From Amoeboaphelidium protococcarum (taxonomy: Eukaryota; Aphelidiomycota; Aphelidea), in NCBI GenBank assembly GCA_023515745.1, contig JALECJ010000011.1, positions 1-64,000 of the forward strand: a DNA stretch of 64,000 bases. Direction: 5' to 3'. Positions 35,516 through 46,845 of this stretch are shown here, piece after piece; the stretch's first letter is position 1, and every line of letters begins with the position of its first letter. Made by a program: the position numbers and the translations under genes. The notes under the pieces are model-generated. The model did not search any database, was not told the DNA's origin, and saw only the letters and a program-made list of their open reading frames with translations.

Positions 35516-37231
35516 GATAAACTGGTAATTACGTCTAGTTAAATTTATAAAGTGGTGAAGAAAGAGATGAAACACAAAAGCGCGACTGCCCTTAGTTCCC
35601 CTTGATCGATTCAGTGAAGTAGTCAAGATCTGTTTAACATTGGCAGGCAGCTTTTCGAGTCTAACTTTACCAGCTTCAAACTTGCCAGTATCCAAAACGT
35701 CATTAATCAAATCAGACATATACTTGGCAGCGATACTGATAGCGTCTGTAATCTCTCTCTTCTCCTTAACCTGATCGCCGTGCACGATCTATTGATTAAA
35801 TGACGGGCCACCATTTAAGGGACTGGTACAATCTTCTTCCAAAAACTAGACCATATTTGTAATCGAATGAAGTGGATTTCTCAGTTCATGACAGAGAAAG
35901 CTCATAAAAATAGACTTTTAAACATTGGCCTTCTCCTGGGCCAGTTTAGCATCAATTGCACGCTTTAAAGCACGCGCTTTCTCATACTGAATTATATCGA
36001 ATGTCATACTAGTGACGATCATCACAAATAGAAAGATCTGCAGTCGTATCAAATTCTAGATTTGAAAATCTGATAGACGCCGTTGAGAAGGAGACTGCTA
36101 TGATTATCCATCTTCGCCATAAATAGTATTAGACGCGGCGGTGATAGCTAAGACTAGAATCGATAACGATGATCCAAAATTCTGCATCAAAAATCCACTA
36201 AAGATTATGAATGGGAATGACAAATACTCTGCGGCATCGTAAGCAGAACGCCCAGTGAACAATCCAGCTTACTACAAGAGGCTAGGAAGATAATACTACA
36301 TCAGAATGATGAAAGTGCAGTTTAATAGCAATAGCAGAGCCTTCAACTTATAAGTCTCAAATTTCTTGATAGTCTTTATAGAAAAGTGGATAGATAAAAC
36401 GAATGGAATAACAATCAGCTTGAATAGAGAGTCGTAAGATGTCCACTGCCCAATAATTACGCCGACACTCGCATTTGAGTAACCTCTTATATATAAAACT
36501 GTCACTGCAATCAGGACAGCGACAATACCCACCGACACTAAAACCGATATTAATAACGTAATACAAGTACGGCGACACGTCAATTTAGCATATGTGCGGC
36601 GCCCATTAATCTTAGGACATCCAATGTAAATAACACTAAGCACAATACCAACATCCTCCAAAAATATAAGCAGCGTATAAAACAGAGATATATACCAAGC
36701 GTTATACAAAGACAAATTGATGTAAAAAGCAACCAACATAAACAGAATCGAGAGACCTTGTGTTCGATAGCCACGATTCCGGATCTACTTCTTCTCAAGA
36801 TCAGTATGGGCACGCAACTCTGCCCGCAGAAATACTTCTCTAATCTTCAGCCAACTGGCACTAATAACGGCATTTATCGGGAAGGAGTAATTGAACTGAT
36901 GAAATAAAAAGTAGGATGCCATTACGGAGAGCAGTACAAAGAAGAGCGCAGAAATTACAGCCACCACGAATGGATTTAGCCAGTAGTAACACCTTGCATC
37001 GGCAGCATGATATCTTCTTTACCATTCTCTTATTTTCACCTCCCATTTAGGCATTGTATTGCGTAATGACGTATCGGAGATGATACAATCATGCTTCATA
37101 TTGATCTGCTTGAGAGGAATTTACTACTACTGCTATGTCTGTACACCACCAGATTCAGTGAGGACAGCTGCCGATCCATTGATCTCATAGGTGCGGCAAC
37201 TCTGCCTTTCTTCGTCGTCATTTAGCAGCAT
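35516..37231 (-). CDS. Sensor histidine kinase lacking the ATPase domain (truncated)
   Basis: ATG at 37231 (in-frame TGA upstream) opens a frame with about eight hydrophobic segments (residues ~90-350) and then the dimerisation/phosphoacceptor H-box [19 protein letters not shown], with His near residue 448. The helix [19 protein letters not shown] follows. The N, G1 and G2 boxes of the ATP-binding domain are missing: after about residue 545 the sequence turns into unrelated residues. No TGA occurs before the RIC1 ATG, so the frame runs in phase into RIC1 exon 1. The end given here is arbitrary. The layout mirrors the complete kinase just upstream. Confidence 0.75.
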
Positions 37232-37534
37232 TTTTAGCGATAATAATACAAGTAGTCAACAATCGAGATGAATGAATATCTGTGAACCTCCGTGTAGAAT
37301 TTACTTTTACTCATTTCGGTTGATGAATGTGCATGCGATCTTTTACACCAACGCTGCCCCAATTGTGATTCATCGCCGGCCGATGAGTCAATCGCCGATC
37401 CTCAGATTGGATCATCGGAGATTTAAACTGCGAGGATAGACACATCAGGTACTGTGGTTAAAACTCAAATTTTAAATTCAAACATAATCAATTTTATTTT
37501 ATTTTAAATCTAATTCATTGTTAATTTATTCACA
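37232..37534. other. Intergenic spacer between tandem histidine kinases
   Basis: Just over 300 nt lie between the stop of the hybrid kinase and the start of the truncated one on the same strand. The 3' side of the hybrid kinase is very AT-rich, and a GC-rich patch with inverted GGCCGATGAG/CTCATCGGCC-like words lies near 37370-37420. No gene is seen. Confidence 0.4.
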
Positions 37535-39901
37535 TCAGACTGTACCTTGGGAAATCAGGTTGTATTGTACCAAAATTTTACGGCAATCCTCTTTACGGAA
37601 CGGCTTGGACGCGATTTGATTGAACGCTTCTAAGTTGAACTTGCTAGCAGACTCTGTGTCTGTGACATGGTTTCCGGTAACAGCCACTACAGGGAGAATA
37701 TCTTTTCCCAGATGGAGCTAATCTCTAATCACTTTAATAGCCTCAGATCCATCCATTACTGGCATGTGTAGATCCAGAAATACGATGTCAAAATGAGCAT
37801 TCTTCAATTGATCACACGCTTCCAGGCCATTTTCACAAGCCACCACGTCTTGAACGCCCAATTACTGCAACTGCTTCTATAAGATCATTCGATTTATACC
37901 AGCGTCATCGACAACAAGAGCTCGAACCGGTTAAGGAGGCGTGATAATGCTAGGTGCAGTCTAAGGTGATGGCTCCAAAATAGGCTATGGAGTATCATTT
38001 ACTATATGACTGTTTGTAAGTGTAACAGGTATTTAAGCAGGATAACTCTTTAAATCATCCTAAATCCATTATGCCGCCTGACTCTACATTTGCAGATTTT
38101 CAGATTACTAAAGCATCGCATCATCAGGAACATCCACAGCAGATTCAACAGCAAGTGGAAGGTCGATAGTAAAACTTGTGCCCATGCCAGGAGAACTGTC
38201 AACGTTGATGGATCCACGCATCAAATCAACGATTTGCTGAATGATTGACAGACCGAGCCCGGTTCCTCCGTATTATCTAGTTGTAGAAAGCGATGCTTGC
38301 GTGTATGGCACAAACAAGTGTTACAATTGTTCTGGTGATAGACCAATTCCAGAATCTTTGACATTAATACTGAGAACTCTGGTGCCAAGGTCATCGACGT
38401 CTCTACTCATTTCATTCATCAATTTCAAAGAAAATGATATTTCACCACCAACGGGCGTAAACTTGTAAGCATTGGAGAGCAAATTTTAAATGATTTACTG
38501 ATATCGCATGGAGTCAAGCATGACTTCATCAGGTAAGGTGTCGTCTATAAAAGTCTAAAAGGTAATAGACTTCTTCTTCACCAATTCTTCCATAGGTCGG
38601 ATAATGTGCCGCGTTATGGACTTTACATCCACGGGAAGACTTTCTAAGGTCACTTTGCCAGCTTCAAACTTCCCAGAATCAAGTACATCATTTATGAGGC
38701 GACTCATATAATTAGCAGATTACATCAGACCCTCTTCTAGTTACTCCTTTTGTTGGATACCAGAATCCTCCTTCATAAACTCTATAATGTTAGTGATTGC
38801 ATGGAGAGGATTACGCAGTTCATGACAGAGAAATGACATGAACATCGTCTTCATCTTATTAGTCTATTCCGCCATCAATTTTGACTCTAGAGCTTGTTAG
38901 AGAGCTTCATTCTTCTCAAACTGTGTAATGTTAAAAGCTGTAGTAGTGAGCAGAATTATTACGATAAAGATTTGCAGTCTAGCAATCAAACGGAAACTAG
39001 GAATATCCAAGAGGCGCTGTCCTTAATAATATATCGACGGGTCACCAAGCTAGTTGACCAAACTGACAGTGAGTGCCAGGATTGCAAGCGTAGATCCAAA
39101 ACTGCCCATCAATGAACCACATACCAAAACCAGTGGAAAGGAAACATATATGGCAAAATCACTGTTGACTCTGCCTTAGAACAGAGCATTCTATGCCAGA
39201 AGTGCAGGCAAGAAAATCTGCATACAAACAGTACACGCACAATAGACCAAAACTTGCAAAATTCGCCACTTATATACACGTATATTCTAAATGGTCACTA
39301 GAGAAAAGTCCAGCGATAGGATGAACGGTATCACAATCAGCTTGATTAGAGAATCACTCAGAAGCCATCGACCAAAATAAGAACTGAATGCATAAGGCTC
39401 TTGTGATCCAGCCGATAGATACGCAGCAGCAACCAGAGCACTGATAGTCGCAGCGACGCCTAAAGTCAAAAACAACGCAAAAGCCACTCTGCGACTTGTG
39501 AGGCGATAGCTCTTCTACAATTTGTGAGTTACGTAGCTCATAGTTCCGACAATGATACCCGCTTCTCCAAATGCGATAGCTGAAAATATTATACTCGACA
39601 ACGGATCAGTTGACACTGCGTAATAAATGAAATACGTGATGACCATAGAGGAGATGCACACTACTTGATATAGCCGTGATCTGCGATCTAATTGTTTACG
39701 CATTCTCACTGTCACTCCCTATCGTGACTTTTGTACTCTATAATATTCTAATATCAGCATCCAAACACCAGCAATAACTCCATTTCCAGGATATATAGAT
39801 TGATACCGGTAGACTATCGATATGGATGATAAAAATAACGACAAGCAGAAAACAGTACAGCAAATAACTGACAGCAATATCGGAGTAAGCCATCCGCGCA
39901 T
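37535..39901 (-). CDS. Hybrid sensor histidine kinase with receiver domain
   Basis: The 788-aa frame starts at ATG 39901 and ends at TGA 37535. The N-terminal ~300 residues contain several hydrophobic segments and no obvious sensor motif. The H-box is [20 protein letters not shown] (His ~360). The ATPase domain has an N-box ([15 protein letters not shown]), G1 ([13 protein letters not shown]) and G2 ([18 protein letters not shown]). After a Gln/Ser/Pro linker comes a receiver domain ([29 protein letters not shown] with phospho-Asp ~710, and [11 protein letters not shown]). It should autophosphorylate and relay phosphate to an Hpt protein; the ligand is unknown. Confidence 0.92.
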
Positions 39902-40819
39902 GTAAACTTAATCATATCGCTATATGGAGGCCTTTAATCGGGAAAAATATTATATAGCACTATATGACTCAGTGGGCCGCTTTCCAGGCCGCTCAGGGGA
40001 GACACTTACAGATCTGACCATGTCCTGGTGACCTGTCGGCAATGAGAAGCGACTTTTATGATGATAAATGTCCGATGCGGGATGCTGTTAGCTTTCAATA
40101 TCCATTATTGCAGACCTAAGGCTCATGTATATATTGTAGATATTATATAATCGTGATAAAGAATAGCGCTTATATTTGCTGTCTGTATTACGTAATTATG
40201 AGCTGGGCGTATACTTAGGGCAGATAAGATGGAAAGAGGCTAGGCCTATTTTTAAGACTCCGTCGCGCCTTAAAGTCTCCTTGCCCATTGTGTAAGTAAC
40301 GTCTATCACGTGTCTTACGCAAAATATATAAAAACTTTAATTAAAATAGCTTAAAACTTAAATGTACTTAAATTTGGTAATAAATGCTCAACTTATAGTA
40401 GCACTTCTTGTTAGTAGAATGGGAAGGGGAGAATGACGATAATCGCTGACGTACGCGTTAAGTATCCCTGAAATGAACAGGCTGAAATCGCTTCCTTTTC
40501 ATAAAAAGATCAATTTATTAAATCAACATTATACTGAATTTAAATTCATATGCACATATACAGCGACTGGTATTCACTCTAAATCAGAAATATCAGACTA
40601 GATACTTTTACTCCATGTAACCAGAGAGCGATCTCACTAGAAGATTTCAGCCCCACAGTCTTGACCAATCACAGCGGCTACTTTTAATTGGTTTAATTTC
40701 GCTGAGCGATAACTTTATTACTTGCAACTCTATAACTTTTCATTTTCAAATTTAACATTTTAAATAACTTTGCTGCGACAACTCTCTAAATATTATCTGA
40801 GCATTTAAATTTTAGAAAA
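39902..40819. other. 0.9 kb intergenic region between divergent genes
   Basis: This stretch separates the hybrid histidine kinase (minus) from the first prolyl 4-hydroxylase (plus). It is AT-rich, with no frame that looks coding and no tRNA-like cloverleaf or snRNA that I could recognise. A GC-richer segment at about 39970-40110 contains imperfect inverted repeats around ggccgctttccaggccgctc; a promoter or a small non-coding RNA is possible. Confidence 0.35.
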
Positions 40820-41749
40820 ATGGGAAGATCAAGATCACGCTCATAGTCGCCTGGTGTCTCTGTGGCCTATGCTGCCAACTAAGGTGGCTTTTGGAGAAAT
40901 TTTGCTGGCTATATCTACACTGCAGTGGCTGTATTCGCTCTGATGACCATGGTGAATTACTATTAGATCCCTCAGGCGATTAGTAGAAATGTCAAGTTGC
41001 AATTGGCTAAACTGGCTCTCTATGCTGCACCTGAAACAGCTACGTCAATGACTGCTCTTGTTGATCCTGTCGGCAGTTGGAATGATGATGGCTCTTTCAA
41101 TGATCTGGTGTTCACTCACAGATACAAGTGTAACGAGAATTTTACTTTTGGTGTCAATCTGATGCGCCGTAAGCCATTCATGATGTACTTGCGCGATTTA
41201 CTGACTCCTGGTGAAGCGCAGCATCTGATTGAAGTCGCAAGACCGCTGTTTGTTCGCAGCACTGTTGTCGGTGATGAGAATTATGTTCATGAAGGTCGTA
41301 CTAGCCATAGTGCCTTCCTACAGAGATCTCACGATAAGGTGGTCAAGTGTATTGAGTAGCGTGTATCTCGATTTGTCAATAAGCCTGTCCCAAATATTGA
41401 ACCATTGCAGGTTGTCTGGTACCGCGAAGGTTAAAAGTATGAGCCTCACTATGACTGGTTCGAACGCGATGGCTCGGGAGGTTACAATGAGCTGACTCGC
41501 GGTGGTTAGAGAGAAATCACCATCTTTGCCTATTTAAACACTGTTGATATGGAGAAACACGGTGGTGCTACCTCTTTCCCAGAGATTGATGTCGATGTCC
41601 CTGCAAGACTGGGTGATGCTGCGTTCTGGTATAACACTGATGCTGATCAAAAGGAAGATCCTCTGACCAAGCACGGCGGAAGTCCTATTATTGGCGATGG
41701 TGAGAAGTTTGGATTAAATATTTGGATTCGCCAAGGCTCCTTTGACTGA
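40820..41749 (+). CDS. Membrane-anchored prolyl 4-hydroxylase (paralogue 1)
   Basis: The 309-aa protein (ATG 40820, TGA 41747) has a short RS-rich cytosolic N-terminus (GRSRSRSQSPG) and one signal-anchor helix (YIYTAVAVFALMTMVNYY), so it is a type II membrane protein. The 2-oxoglutarate/Fe(II) dioxygenase domain follows: FMMYLRDLLTPGEAQHLIE, LQVVWYREGQKYEPHYDWF with the HxD pair (H210, D212), ITIFAYLNTVDMEKHGGATSFP and the distal His in TKHGGSPI (H285). It should hydroxylate proline in secretory-pathway or surface proteins. A close paralogue lies at 44714. Confidence 0.92.
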
Positions 41750-41974
41750 ATGATTTGAATTTTTTCCCAAGTAAATGTAATTGATGTTGAATACAGGTTA
41801 ATTTAATCTTAATAATATCGACTTAGTGTATCATTTTTGATTTTTCTATCAGCGAGTGTGTTTCTATAGGCACCGAGTGAGATTCTCTGCGGGATTCTAT
41901 CGCTGGTTCTTTATTTCATCAGACTTTCTTATTTATTGGGCTACGATATCAAACCATTATCAAGTCGTCTTAAA

Positions 41975-43156
41975 ATGAAAAAGTAGATATCTGCTGTGCG
42001 AGTAATCTAGTCAATAAGATGGGCATCTTAGGAAAAGAATCCTATAATAATGCGCCTTAATTAATAGAGTAATATCCCTATTGATAGAAATTACGCGCGT
42101 CCATTTTACAACAACATGTTCGTTCCGCTTGAAGGCGCGTCGATGAATGCTCATTATGCATCATACAATATATAGCATTTGAAGCTTAAGTAGTTTATTG
42201 AAGGATACCTGCATGAGAAAAGTGTGTATATCTCCACACCGCTGGTTTATAGAGCAGTCGCTGGTAATTTGGTACGGCTATTCGTTTACAATGATAAAGA
42301 TGCGCAGAAGATCAACTGGTCTTAGATTGAAGGATCGCTGAGTAAGGTATTTGGTCAATTTTAAGCACCTGGTACATCTGGGCGCGCCAGAGATGATAAT
42401 TTGCGTACTGGACGCGTCAAAACTAAGCTGGATATTATTCAGCTTGATTCACCTTTAGGAAATGCTGAGATTATGGCCCAGGTGGCGTGTGAGATGTTGA
42501 AGAAACGCGTCGGTTCCACTATGATTTTCGATAAGGTTTCCAAAATGATACCCGGTCTCAAAGAGTCAAAGTTACCGCGACGTGCTTTGTAGCCTGGCAT
42601 GACTGAGATGCCGGTGTTGGGAGTGCGTATGCGTATAAGTGGTCGTCCGAAAGGAGAGGAGATGGCCTCCAAGTCTGATCTTATCTTAGGATCATGCCCA
42701 AAGCAAGATGCATCAGCTCTGATTGATTATGGATTCAGTAAAGTTTTGCTGAGAAGTGGTGTCGTTGGTGTCAAGGTTTGGGTCCATTACTAGAGACCTA
42801 GTATGCAAGACGAGACTAATCACCTCCAATCTATTAAAGATGTTAAGGCTGAAGCAGAGAACTCTGATTTGGAAGATGCATAAAGTGATGCAGATAATGC
42901 CAATGTGGAATCATCCGCGGATAGCCATAGAATCTCGACTTTTCCATCACTTCTCTACACTGATCAAGATTACAGTACCGATCGGGTTAACTTGGAGCTG
43001 AAGCAAAGGTAGGAGAGAAGCTAGAGATTGGCTTAGGCTCAATCTGGTTTGTTTAACGTTGAGAGCTCTTAGGATCCTTTGATTCAAGATCTGTGCGATA
43101 CATTACGCGATTTACATACACCAGATAACATCAAGGAGAGTAGATATTTATGGTGA
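41975..43156 (+). CDS. Mitochondrial-type ribosomal protein uS3
   Basis: The 393-aa frame (ATG 41975, TGA 43154) has an N-terminal region with HLKLKQFIEGYLHEK, typical of the uS3 start, and a KH-like middle. The uS3 C-terminal domain follows (MPVLGVRMRISGRPKGEEMA, then YGFSKVLLRSGVVGVKVWVH), and there is an acidic Gln-rich tail of about 115 residues. The basic, Ser-rich start is compatible with a mitochondrial targeting peptide. Ciliate mitochondrial genomes often carry part or all of rps3, so a nuclear copy is of interest. A bacterial-type rather than cytosolic uS3 pattern is my reading. Confidence 0.75.
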
Positions 43157-43216
43157 AGTTACATAGTAAAAATCATTATACTTAATACACACCATTTAGA
43201 TTTATTAATCTGCTTT

Positions 43217-44176
43217 TCAGGTTCGTTTATTTAATGCGTTCTGATGCTCTGGTCTGTGGGTGCCTTCATAATCGAGATGCACAAAGGCGCGACCAACCTC
43301 AGGAAGTGATTCAATTTTGATTTGCAAGTCCTCTCCAATATCATGCGCTTCTTTCAGAGTCATATCCCCAGGCAGAACAATGTCCACCTCTGCCAGATAC
43401 ATTTCGCCGATTGTGTATGCACGAACAGTATCCACTGCCACAATCTACTCAGCATGATGCACCGTGGCCAAGTATGTGAGCTTTTGCAAAAACTCGTGCG
43501 GTGCAGCGATACCCACCAGTGATCGAACTTGCCCATATGCTTGCCTACTCCAGCTGAATAGAACGTAACAAGCCAAAGCAATAGCTATACTAGGATCAGC
43601 TTACCACGCGACATACGCGCCTAACAGAGCACCGACAAGGGATAATGAATTGACAAACACATCGTTCAAATGATCTGTGGCAAATGCCTAAACCGCTGCA
43701 CTTTTTGACCGTCGACAGTAGAGATACAACAGAAATTTGAAGCCAACCACAAAGATAGTGAAGCCGACAACAAGCCATTGACTATTTAAAGTCTCGGTCA
43801 GACCATCATGTGGTTCAATCAACTATCGCACACCTTCGACGATTAAAGTGAACGCTGCGGTTCCCATAATGGTGCTGAATATAACAACCCCGAGTGACTC
43901 ATAACGATGCTTCCCAACTGGATATCGATAAATGTCCACTGAATTAGCTTACTTTGCAGCCCAAAACATGAATGAACTAGATAACACGTCCAGCACTGCA
44001 TCCATCAGAGCAACAATCAAAGACAGCGATCCAGAGAGCACTGCAACGGCAACTCTGACGCCCAACAAGACAATATTGGCAGCGAAACTCAGAAATAAAG
44101 CCCTCCTTGCCAGAGCATCTTCCTCTGTAGAATCTACAGTTAATTCGCCCCTTTGCAATAGATCGACATCTTGCAT
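43217..44176 (-). CDS. CDF (cation diffusion facilitator) metal transporter
   Basis: The 319-aa protein starts at ATG 44176 and stops at TGA 43217. The second helix and loop show [20 protein letters not shown] and [20 protein letters not shown], the CDF signature; helix V holds [20 protein letters not shown] with the HxxxD metal site. The cytosolic C-terminal domain ([36 protein letters not shown]) is the usual dimerising fold. It exports Zn or Mn into organelles or out of the cell; DxxxD in helix II suggests an Mn-type MTP. It is convergent with uS3. Confidence 0.9.
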
Positions 44177-44713
44177 TCCGGATTAAATCGCGCTTTATCG
44201 CAGATAATATTATTACAACCTCCTTCTCGCCATTCTAGAGCGCCCATTATTCAAAGATTTAGTCTAGGCAGCATAATTTACTTAAACTGCCTCTTCCATT
44301 TAATTTTATTAATCGTAGTCTTGAGCATCAAAATTCTATTAGCTCTGATTTTCAGTCATCATGAAATTAGCGACGTGTTTTATTACGGACAATCAGGACA
44401 CTTTTTTTTACTAGTTGTTAAATGAAGTTACATCAGCGAAAACAATACCAAACAACTGCACTAACACTTATAGTTTTTCCAAGTTCAATGCTTGAGATGC
44501 AAAGTGCTTACTGTTCTAAATCATCAGTCCATACAGCCGCTCAGCATTTTTGCCAAGTCAAAACAACCCCAAAGTCATCCAATCAGATGCCGTCTAGTGA
44601 TTACAGACGGATCGCGGTGACTCTCGATCATCCACCATCTTTTTATCCATTCTCTATTGTTTGACTTTTTGATTACTTTGCCTATATTTACACGCGTAAC
44701 ACTTTATAAAATT
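44177..44713. other. 0.5 kb intergenic region between divergent genes
   Basis: The region lies between the CDF transporter start and the second prolyl 4-hydroxylase. Frames are short and overlapping, and no product is recognised. The half nearest the hydroxylase is AT-rich. It probably holds the two promoters. Confidence 0.4.
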
Positions 44714-45664
44714 ATGGGAAAATTAAGATCACGATCTAAATCTGTTAATAAACATGATAGCTTGCCTTAGTCGTTACGCGTTGAAACAAAGACTACGAGA
44801 CGTGGTTGGTCTTCTGGTTATATCGCTGTTGCCATTCTAGCTCTCATTCTGACCTTTGCTGCTCACTATTATAATGTGCCTCAATGGCTGAATCGTCGCG
44901 CTTAGGTGGAGCTTGCTAAAATCATGCAGAGTGCCCATTCAGAGCAGCTAGCTGAGATTCACGGCGTAGTAGATCCTGTTGGTAGTTGGAATGCTGACGG
45001 ATCTTTCAATGATACCGTGTTCATGGACTAGTATGTGTGCAATCGCAATTACAAATTTGGTGTTAACATAATGCGCCGTAAGCCTTTCATGATGTACCTG
45101 AGCAAAATACTGACACGCGGCGAGTCTCAGCACTTGATTGAGGCAGCCCGACCATTGTTTAAAAGGAGCACAATCGTATCTGATAGTGATGATACGAGAA
45201 TATCGGAAATCAGAACTAGTTCAAGTGCTCACTTGGAAAGGTCACACGATAAGGTTGTGGAGTGCATTGAGGAGAGAATCTCAATGTTTGTCGATAAGCC
45301 TGTGCACAATATCGAGCCATTGCAAGTGGTATGGTATCGCGAAGGCCAGCAATATAAGCCCCATTACGATTGGTTTGATGTTGCATTCCCTGGCGCAGAT
45401 AAAGAGCTGGAGCGCGGTGGGCAGAGAGAAATCACCATTTTCGCTTACTTGAACACTGTTGACATGGAGAAGCACGGAGGAGCAACATCTTTCCCTCAAA
45501 TCAACGTGGATGTTCCTGCTGTTGTGGGAGATGCCGCCTTCTGGTACAATACTGATGATAACTAGGTTGAAGATCGTGCCACTTAGCACGGTGGTAGTCC
45601 AATTATTGGCAATGCTGAAAAGTACGGACTTAATGTTTGGATTCGTTAGGGCGAGTTTATTTGA
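44714..45664 (+). CDS. Membrane-anchored prolyl 4-hydroxylase (paralogue 2)
   Basis: The 316-aa protein (ATG 44714, TGA 45662) repeats the layout of the gene at 40820: a basic RS-containing N-terminus (GKLRSRSKSVNKHD), one signal-anchor helix (YIAVAILALILTFAAHYY), the shared DPVGSWNADGSFNDTVF, and the dioxygenase core with YKPHYDWF and QHGGSPIIG as iron-binding regions. By eye the catalytic halves are about 70% identical and the N-terminal 100 residues much less. A local duplication is likely; the two copies are separated by uS3 and the CDF gene. Confidence 0.92.
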
Positions 45665-45767
45665 AAGTGAATATTTAATGATGTAATTAATTGATTAATT
45701 TTGTAAGTAGATTTTAATATTAGTCATAACCATCATGTTTCAATTATAATTCTTGTTAAATATTGTT

Positions 45768-46614
45768 TCAATGCGTGATTAACTCTTCGCGCACCAGATC
45801 GTAATGCCCTTTATGAGCAATATGGAGTATACGCAGAATAATGATAGATGATAGCAAAGGCGGGAGCAGATTCAAACAAAATAAGACCCAGCATATGATG
45901 CAAAGCATTGAAGGTCGCAGTGACGTGACTATTATGAGAGCTGCCAGCGATAGTAAATTAGATGCGAATGTCAGAATGTAAATCATCCTCGACGCGTTCA
46001 ATTCTGGTCCAGATAACCTGATATACTTGACTTGATGATAAAATTGCAGCATAGTCAGCGTCGGAAGATAAACAAAAAGAGTGACGAAAGTACCGTCGAG
46101 GCGCAAAATCAGAGCAGAGTAGCACGCAATGATAAGCGCAAAGTACTGCATTACGTACTTTGGCACAACTTACACCAACTATTCCGCGGCCAGCGAGTTA
46201 AACAATTTCCCATTAGACTTACTCTTAAGACTTGGTACACTAGGAAATTAATGATATATTCTCTATGAAGCAAGAGCCCCCGCGAAAAATGTATAAATTA
46301 TCGGCGCAAGCAGGTAGATATTAAAGCCAGATCTCAAGCCTTACCAACAACAGAGTGAGATGCCATGAATCAATCCAAAGAAAAGAAATCCATCTGACAA
46401 GGCCTGAGAGCTCTTTGATTTTAAATTCACAATAAGCTATCTACACATGGAGTAATTGAATGTCATACATTTGATCATTACAGAATTCCTACGGTAGATG
46501 AGATATAGATTGCAAAAGGTTGGCGAGGGAGAGCAGGACGATCAGTACGATCTACCACGATTGAACGTAATCCTCAAGATTAAGATTCTCCTTCCCGAGA
46601 ATTAAAAGAATCAT
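45768..46614 (-). CDS. Multi-span membrane protein, two exons, unknown
   Basis: Exon 1 (46614-46345) and exon 2 (46262-45768) are joined by removing an 82-nt GTAAGG...TAG intron. The product is 254 aa with several hydrophobic segments (QIVLIVLLSLANLLQSI, VMQYFALIIACYSALILRL, MIYILTFASNLLSLAALII, CIICWVLFCLNLLPPLLSSI) and a hydrophilic C-terminus. Exon 2 contains very few TAA/TAG codons. The frame is open upstream of the chosen ATG, so the N-terminus could be longer. The family is not recognised; the arrangement is loosely like the membrane part of TUL1-type ubiquitin ligases, without a RING. Confidence 0.6.
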
Positions 46615-46845
46615 TATGAAATCGTAATGAGAGAGGACACTTATTGAATATAAATTATTGAAAATATTTTTGTCTACAAGCTTTTACGTACAGCGATCGC
46701 CTACGCGGGGCTCGCAGCGTTGCTTGCCCCTGTTGAAATTTGGCGTGAATGAGTGGCGGCCTACTTAAGGGGTATGGAAGAAGCGAAAGTCAAGCCATAT
46801 ACTAGTATTAAATTACAAATGCTCAATTATTAACTTATTTCAGAA

